Assembly (NCBI GenBank): GCA_038087035.1
Contig: CP051187.1
Location: 5,275,001-5,339,000 of the forward strand
From: Gloeotrichia echinulata CP02
GTDB taxonomy: Bacteria > Cyanobacteriota > Cyanobacteriia > Cyanobacteriales > Nostocaceae
Direction of reading: 5' to 3'
DNA length: 64,000 nt
The translations under genes were made by a program, and so were the position numbers. Below, piece after piece: positions 61,483 through 64,000 of this stretch. Every line of letters begins with the position of its first letter. The first letter of the stretch is position 1. Below the pieces are notes generated by a model. The model searched no databases, had not been told where the DNA came from, and saw only the letters and a list, made by a program, of their open reading frames with translations.

Positions 61483-61752
61483 TCAACTGTGAATTAAATG
61501 GTATTTTTCTTCATCCAATAAGATATTATTACTCTCTACTAACTTTGGATGAGATTTATAAAAATCATGAGTTTTTCTCATAAGAAATTCATCTAATTTA
61601 GAAGAATCAATCACTTTCATTGAGCCTCTGTTAACTTTAGCCTCATATACATCTGCTTCAATAAATCGATTTGAGCTATATCCATTAGAAAGTAATAAAT
61701 CGAAGATAATTTTTCCACTAAAATTGAGCCTGCTTAATTCTTTTTCAATCAT
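61483..61752 (-). CDS. Hypothetical protein upstream of RNase HIII
   Basis: This 89-residue protein (MIEKELSRLNFSGKIIFDLL, IEADVYEAKVNRGSMKVID) is Lys/Ser/Asn-rich and ends LLDEEKYHLIHS. It is not recognised. It probably forms an operon with rnhC. A mobile-element relic starts 20 bases upstream of its ATG, so its promoter may come from, or be damaged by, that element. Its low G+C and position point to acquired DNA. Confidence 0.6.
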   Translation of the reverse strand: MIEKELSRLNFSGKIIFDLLLSNGYSSNRFIEADVYEAKVNRGSMKVIDSSKLDEFLMRKTHDFYKSHPKLVESNNILLDEEKYHLIHS

Positions 61753-61771
61753 AGGCAGGTACGAAATAGGA

Positions 61772-62034
61772 TTTTTTTGTTTTCCGAGTCCATCACAACG
61801 CCAGTTCGGTACGCTTCATGTTTTCCCATTACAAGTTTTACCCAGAATCGCAACCTGTGCGAATGCGAGGTAAATCAGGGGTTACTCCTTACAAAACACT
61901 TCAACACGTAGATGGTTATTCCTACTCACAATTTGATCATATCATTTTCCACACTTGTTAAAACAAGCCGTGGCGTGTTTCCTCCACGCATCTATTGCCA
62001 AGTGGCTTCTACACGACCCGTGATGTTTTTGTGA
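61772..62034 (-). mobile_element. Relic of the IS200/IS605-like element (left part)
   Basis: Read on the - strand this matches the first 260 bases of 13747-14130, including CATCACGGGTCGTGTAG, GTGGAGGAAACACGCCACGG, GTGAGTAGGAATAACCATC and GTGATGGACTCGGAAAAC. The right end with the CTCAGTGTC hairpin is missing. The spacer in the left hairpin differs between the copies (CTTTAGACA against CAATAGATGC). Confidence 0.75.
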
Positions 62035-62089
62035 TTCAAGGAATTGGGGTAGTAAATTGTGTAAACGTGTTCTTTGTGTCCTTCTCTAC

Positions 62090-62215
62090 GTTGGCGTTGG
62101 CGGAGCCTCTGTCTACGACACGCTACGCGTAAAGCCTGCGGCTTCGCTTACGCGTAGCGTCCCGTAGGGAACATAGAGAAGCCTCTCGAAGAGAGACGCT
62201 ACGCGAATGTGGTTC
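62090..62215. repeat. Cluster of GCTACGCGTA-type repeats
   Basis: Overlapping inverted copies of GCTACGCGTAAGC, CTTACGCGTAGC, TCTACG and GAGACGCTACGCG fold over about 120 bases. The same words occur near 22538. No gene is seen between 61753 and 62367. Confidence 0.75.
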
Positions 62216-62367
62216 GTTTCTCCGTTAGTTGTGCGTAAGTCCTGTATTGCAAAGATTTGTTGAATTTGTATAAGTAAGTCCTGATAATCAGTAGATCACA
62301 AAGTTGGAATATGCTGTAAATTCCGCGCAGCAGTACTAGCTCCTATCATTTATCAAAATTTAAACTA

Positions 62368-63123
62368 ATGATTAATCGCCGGTGGAAATTTCTAATTTCG
62401 ATAATATGTATATTATTTCTCATAATAGCCTGCACTCAGGGTAAAGCAGGTCAAAATTCTGTTGGTAATCCTCAAAATCCACTAAATCAAGTAATAGCTT
62501 CTAGCACTTCGCCGACTTCACAACCTAATTTAGTATCGGCTCAACCTGCAATTAATGCAGCAAATGACTCACAGCTAGTTGATATACAATCAATCAACAA
62601 AAACATTGCCCTTGATATTCGCTATGCTACACCAAATAACTTCCTAAAAAAGAAATTATATCCTGATGCTAGATGTATATTGCGGTATGGAGCAGCTAAA
62701 AAACTCTCACTAGTACAAGAAGATTTAGCCAAAAATAATAAATTGCAGTTAAAAGTCTATGATTGCTACAGGCCACTTTCGGTGCAAAAAGAAATGTGGA
62801 AACTCCTACCTGATGAAAGATATGTTGCTAATCCTGCCAAAGGTTCTCGACATAATCGTGGTGCAGCAGTAGACGCAACTTTAATTAATAGCAGTGGTAA
62901 GGAATTAGAAATGCCTAGTGCATTTGATGCTTTTACTCCAGCTTCTCATAGAGATTATAGTGGTGGCAGTATTCAGTCTCGCAAAAATCGACAAATATTG
63001 GAAGATGCAATGCGAAAGCAGGGATTTGTTGGATTAAAAACAGAATGGTGGCACTTTGATGCACCAGGATGGGACAAATACGCCGTCATGGATGCGCCAT
63101 TTAATAAAATTCCACGTAATTAA
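62368..63123 (+). CDS. VanX-like D-Ala-D-Ala dipeptidase lipoprotein (M15 family)
   Basis: This 251-residue protein has a lipoprotein signal (FLISIICILFLIIAC) with Cys22, a Ser/Asn/Pro-rich spacer (about 25-65) and an M15D domain. Zinc ligands are seen in SRHNRGAAVDATL (His and Asp) and EWWHFD (Glu and His); YDCYRPLSVQKEMW holds the conserved Arg. This matches VanX-type dipeptidases, which split D-alanyl-D-alanine. Anchored outside the cytoplasm it more likely recycles peptidoglycan than gives vancomycin resistance. No vanHA is nearby. Confidence 0.88.
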   Translation: MINRRWKFLISIICILFLIIACTQGKAGQNSVGNPQNPLNQVIASSTSPTSQPNLVSAQPAINAANDSQLVDIQSINKNIALDIRYATPNNFLKKKLYPDARCILRYGAAKKLSLVQEDLAKNNKLQLKVYDCYRPLSVQKEMWKLLPDERYVANPAKGSRHNRGAAVDATLINSSGKELEMPSAFDAFTPASHRDYSGGSIQSRKNRQILEDAMRKQGFVGLKTEWWHFDAPGWDKYAVMDAPFNKIPRN

Positions 63124-63178
63124 TTATAATTCATACCACGGGAAAATCAGGGTGTTTAGCGTTGTTTGATGATCTTCC

Positions 63179-63200
63179 GGGGCGCAAGGCCTTGCGCCCC
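63179..63200. repeat. 22-base palindrome (GCGCAAGG type)
   Basis: GGGGCGCAAGG and CCTTGCGCCCC, then TAC; about 55 bases after the dipeptidase stop, and a possible terminator. Confidence 0.75.
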
Positions 63201-63319
63201 TACTCATAATCGTCCTCACCTAGGGGAGTTTTTTATTTTTTGTATTTTCATGTACTTGTTTTTAACAGCACAGGGAGAAAAAGTAAAAATAGTAAATATA
63301 CTATTTTCCTAAAGAATAA

Positions 63320-63748
63320 GTGAAACAAGCACTCAATCAGGTTTTGGTGGTAGTGGTAGCGGCTATTACTACTGTGACAACAACAGCCTTCCCTGTTGTA
63401 GGTGGTAAGAATGACTCTAAATGCGTCAGTCAAATTACTAATAAACCAGGCCATTTATTTTCTGGAGACTGCATTCCTAATGGGCTGTGGATTAACCCGG
63501 ATTACGGTTTGGAGTATGGGCGATTGATGCGAATAGCCATTAAAGCAGCCGCCAGTCGGGATGATTATGATACCGCTTTTATTAATTTCTCTAGGGCGCA
63601 AGGGATATCTGGCGTCACAGATTCCGAAGTCCGTCGTGCGCTATTAGGAGCTATTTTGGCGAAAGCAATCCAGAAAAACCCTGTCAAGGGTTATTCCGCT
63701 TCGAGAATTTGGCTACTGGTGACTGGAGAATTTGATAGTCGCGGGTAG
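63320..63748 (+). CDS. Small secreted hypothetical protein
   Basis: This 142-residue protein has a signal peptide (MKQALNQVLVVVVAAITTVT, cut probably near AFP), two cysteines (SKCVSQ and GDCIPN) that may form a disulfide, and a helical remainder (EYGRLMRIAIKAAASRDDYD, EVRRALLGAILAKAIQK). It is not recognised. It starts with GTG 63320 after AAAGAATAA. It is probably periplasmic. Confidence 0.65.
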   Translation: MKQALNQVLVVVVAAITTVTTTAFPVVGGKNDSKCVSQITNKPGHLFSGDCIPNGLWINPDYGLEYGRLMRIAIKAAASRDDYDTAFINFSRAQGISGVTDSEVRRALLGAILAKAIQKNPVKGYSASRIWLLVTGEFDSRG

Positions 63749-63789
63749 AGGATGGGGAAATAGGAGTTGTCATTTGTCATTTGTCATTT

Positions 63790-63935
63790 GTCATTCTCCC
63801 CAATCCCCAATCCCTGGTAACAGAGCGGAGCCGAAGTGCAATCCCCAATCCCCAATCCCCAATCCCCAATCCCTGGTAACAGAGCGGAGCCGAAGTGCAA
63901 TCCCCAATCCCCAATCCCCAATCCCCAATCCCCTG
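63790..63935. repeat. CCCCAAT heptamers with inserted 28-base unit
   Basis: Runs of CCCCAAT alternate twice with CCTGGTAACAGAGCGGAGCC plus GAAGTGCA. The same unit occurs at 22493-22570. Two complete periods of about 52 bases are present. Confidence 0.85.
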
Positions 63936-63939
63936 TAGT

Positions 63940-64000
63940 TTACTCTTCGACGCGATAGCCTAATTCTGCTAAAGTCACGCGAGACTGGCGCCATTTTGGT
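63940..64000 (-). CDS. 3' end of an unidentified gene (partial)
   Basis: A - strand frame entering from the right edge reads KWRQSRVTLAELGYRVEE and stops at 63940-63942. The pattern looks like a protein C-terminus, but 19 residues are too few to name a family. The rest of the gene lies outside the window. Confidence 0.5.
   Translation of the reverse strand, partial: PKWRQSRVTLAELGYRVEE

Noticed and set aside
62368..63123. Vancomycin resistance gene
   Set aside because: Although VanX-like, it is a lipoprotein without vanH, vanA or a regulator nearby; a cell-wall recycling role is more likely.

Overview
The window comes from a filamentous, probably hormogonium-forming cyanobacterium of the Nostoc/Calothrix type. 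The evidence is psbX, ycf66 and ycf19-like genes, a cyAbrB regulator, a CcsA-type cytochrome c biogenesis gene, a complete hmp motility-chemotaxis locus, frequent GCGATCGC-type sites, and many heptanucleotide tandem repeats and small palindromes. No taxonomic search was possible.

Region 1 (1-10.6 kb) is a secreted-peptide locus. Ten small precursor genes share a double-glycine-type leader and mostly the same ribosome-binding block. Seven lie before, and three after, an HlyD-like adaptor gene and a C39-peptidase ABC exporter gene, all on the + strand. Cores 1-6 share variants of TTSGPNGS and carry almost no cysteine. No modifying enzyme is present. An inverted-repeat unit recurs between the precursor genes.

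Region 2 (10.6-32.5 kb) is mostly housekeeping: an alpha/beta hydrolase, a thioredoxin-like protein, pyrH-frr, a geranylgeranyl-reductase-like flavoprotein, cyAbrB, an SdhB-like iron-sulfur protein, two TolB-like lipoprotein genes (one frameshifted), ycf66-psbX-ycf19-accC, tRNA-Leu(GAG), a chorismate-lyase-like gene, a DUF3352 gene, an MscS channel, ccsA and tilS. It is dotted with transposon relics and palindromes.

Region 3 (32.6-45.8 kb) is the hmp locus: hmpF divergent from hmpA-B-C-D-E (PatA-like protein, CheY, CheW, methyl-accepting protein and a 1747-residue CheA hybrid). It should control type IV pilus motility and taxis of hormogonia.

Region 4 (46-64 kb) is accessory and rearranged: a prolyl oligopeptidase, a cysteine-repeat secreted protein, a Uma2-family gene broken by an IS4-family element, and a hypothetical gene split by a TnpB-type element that is itself interrupted by an identical IS4 copy. 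After these come parDE, an M16 peptidase, a truncated hsdM, a zeta-toxin-like kinase with a small partner, RNase HIII with a small neighbour, a VanX-like lipoprotein and a small secreted protein. A partial gene runs off the right edge.
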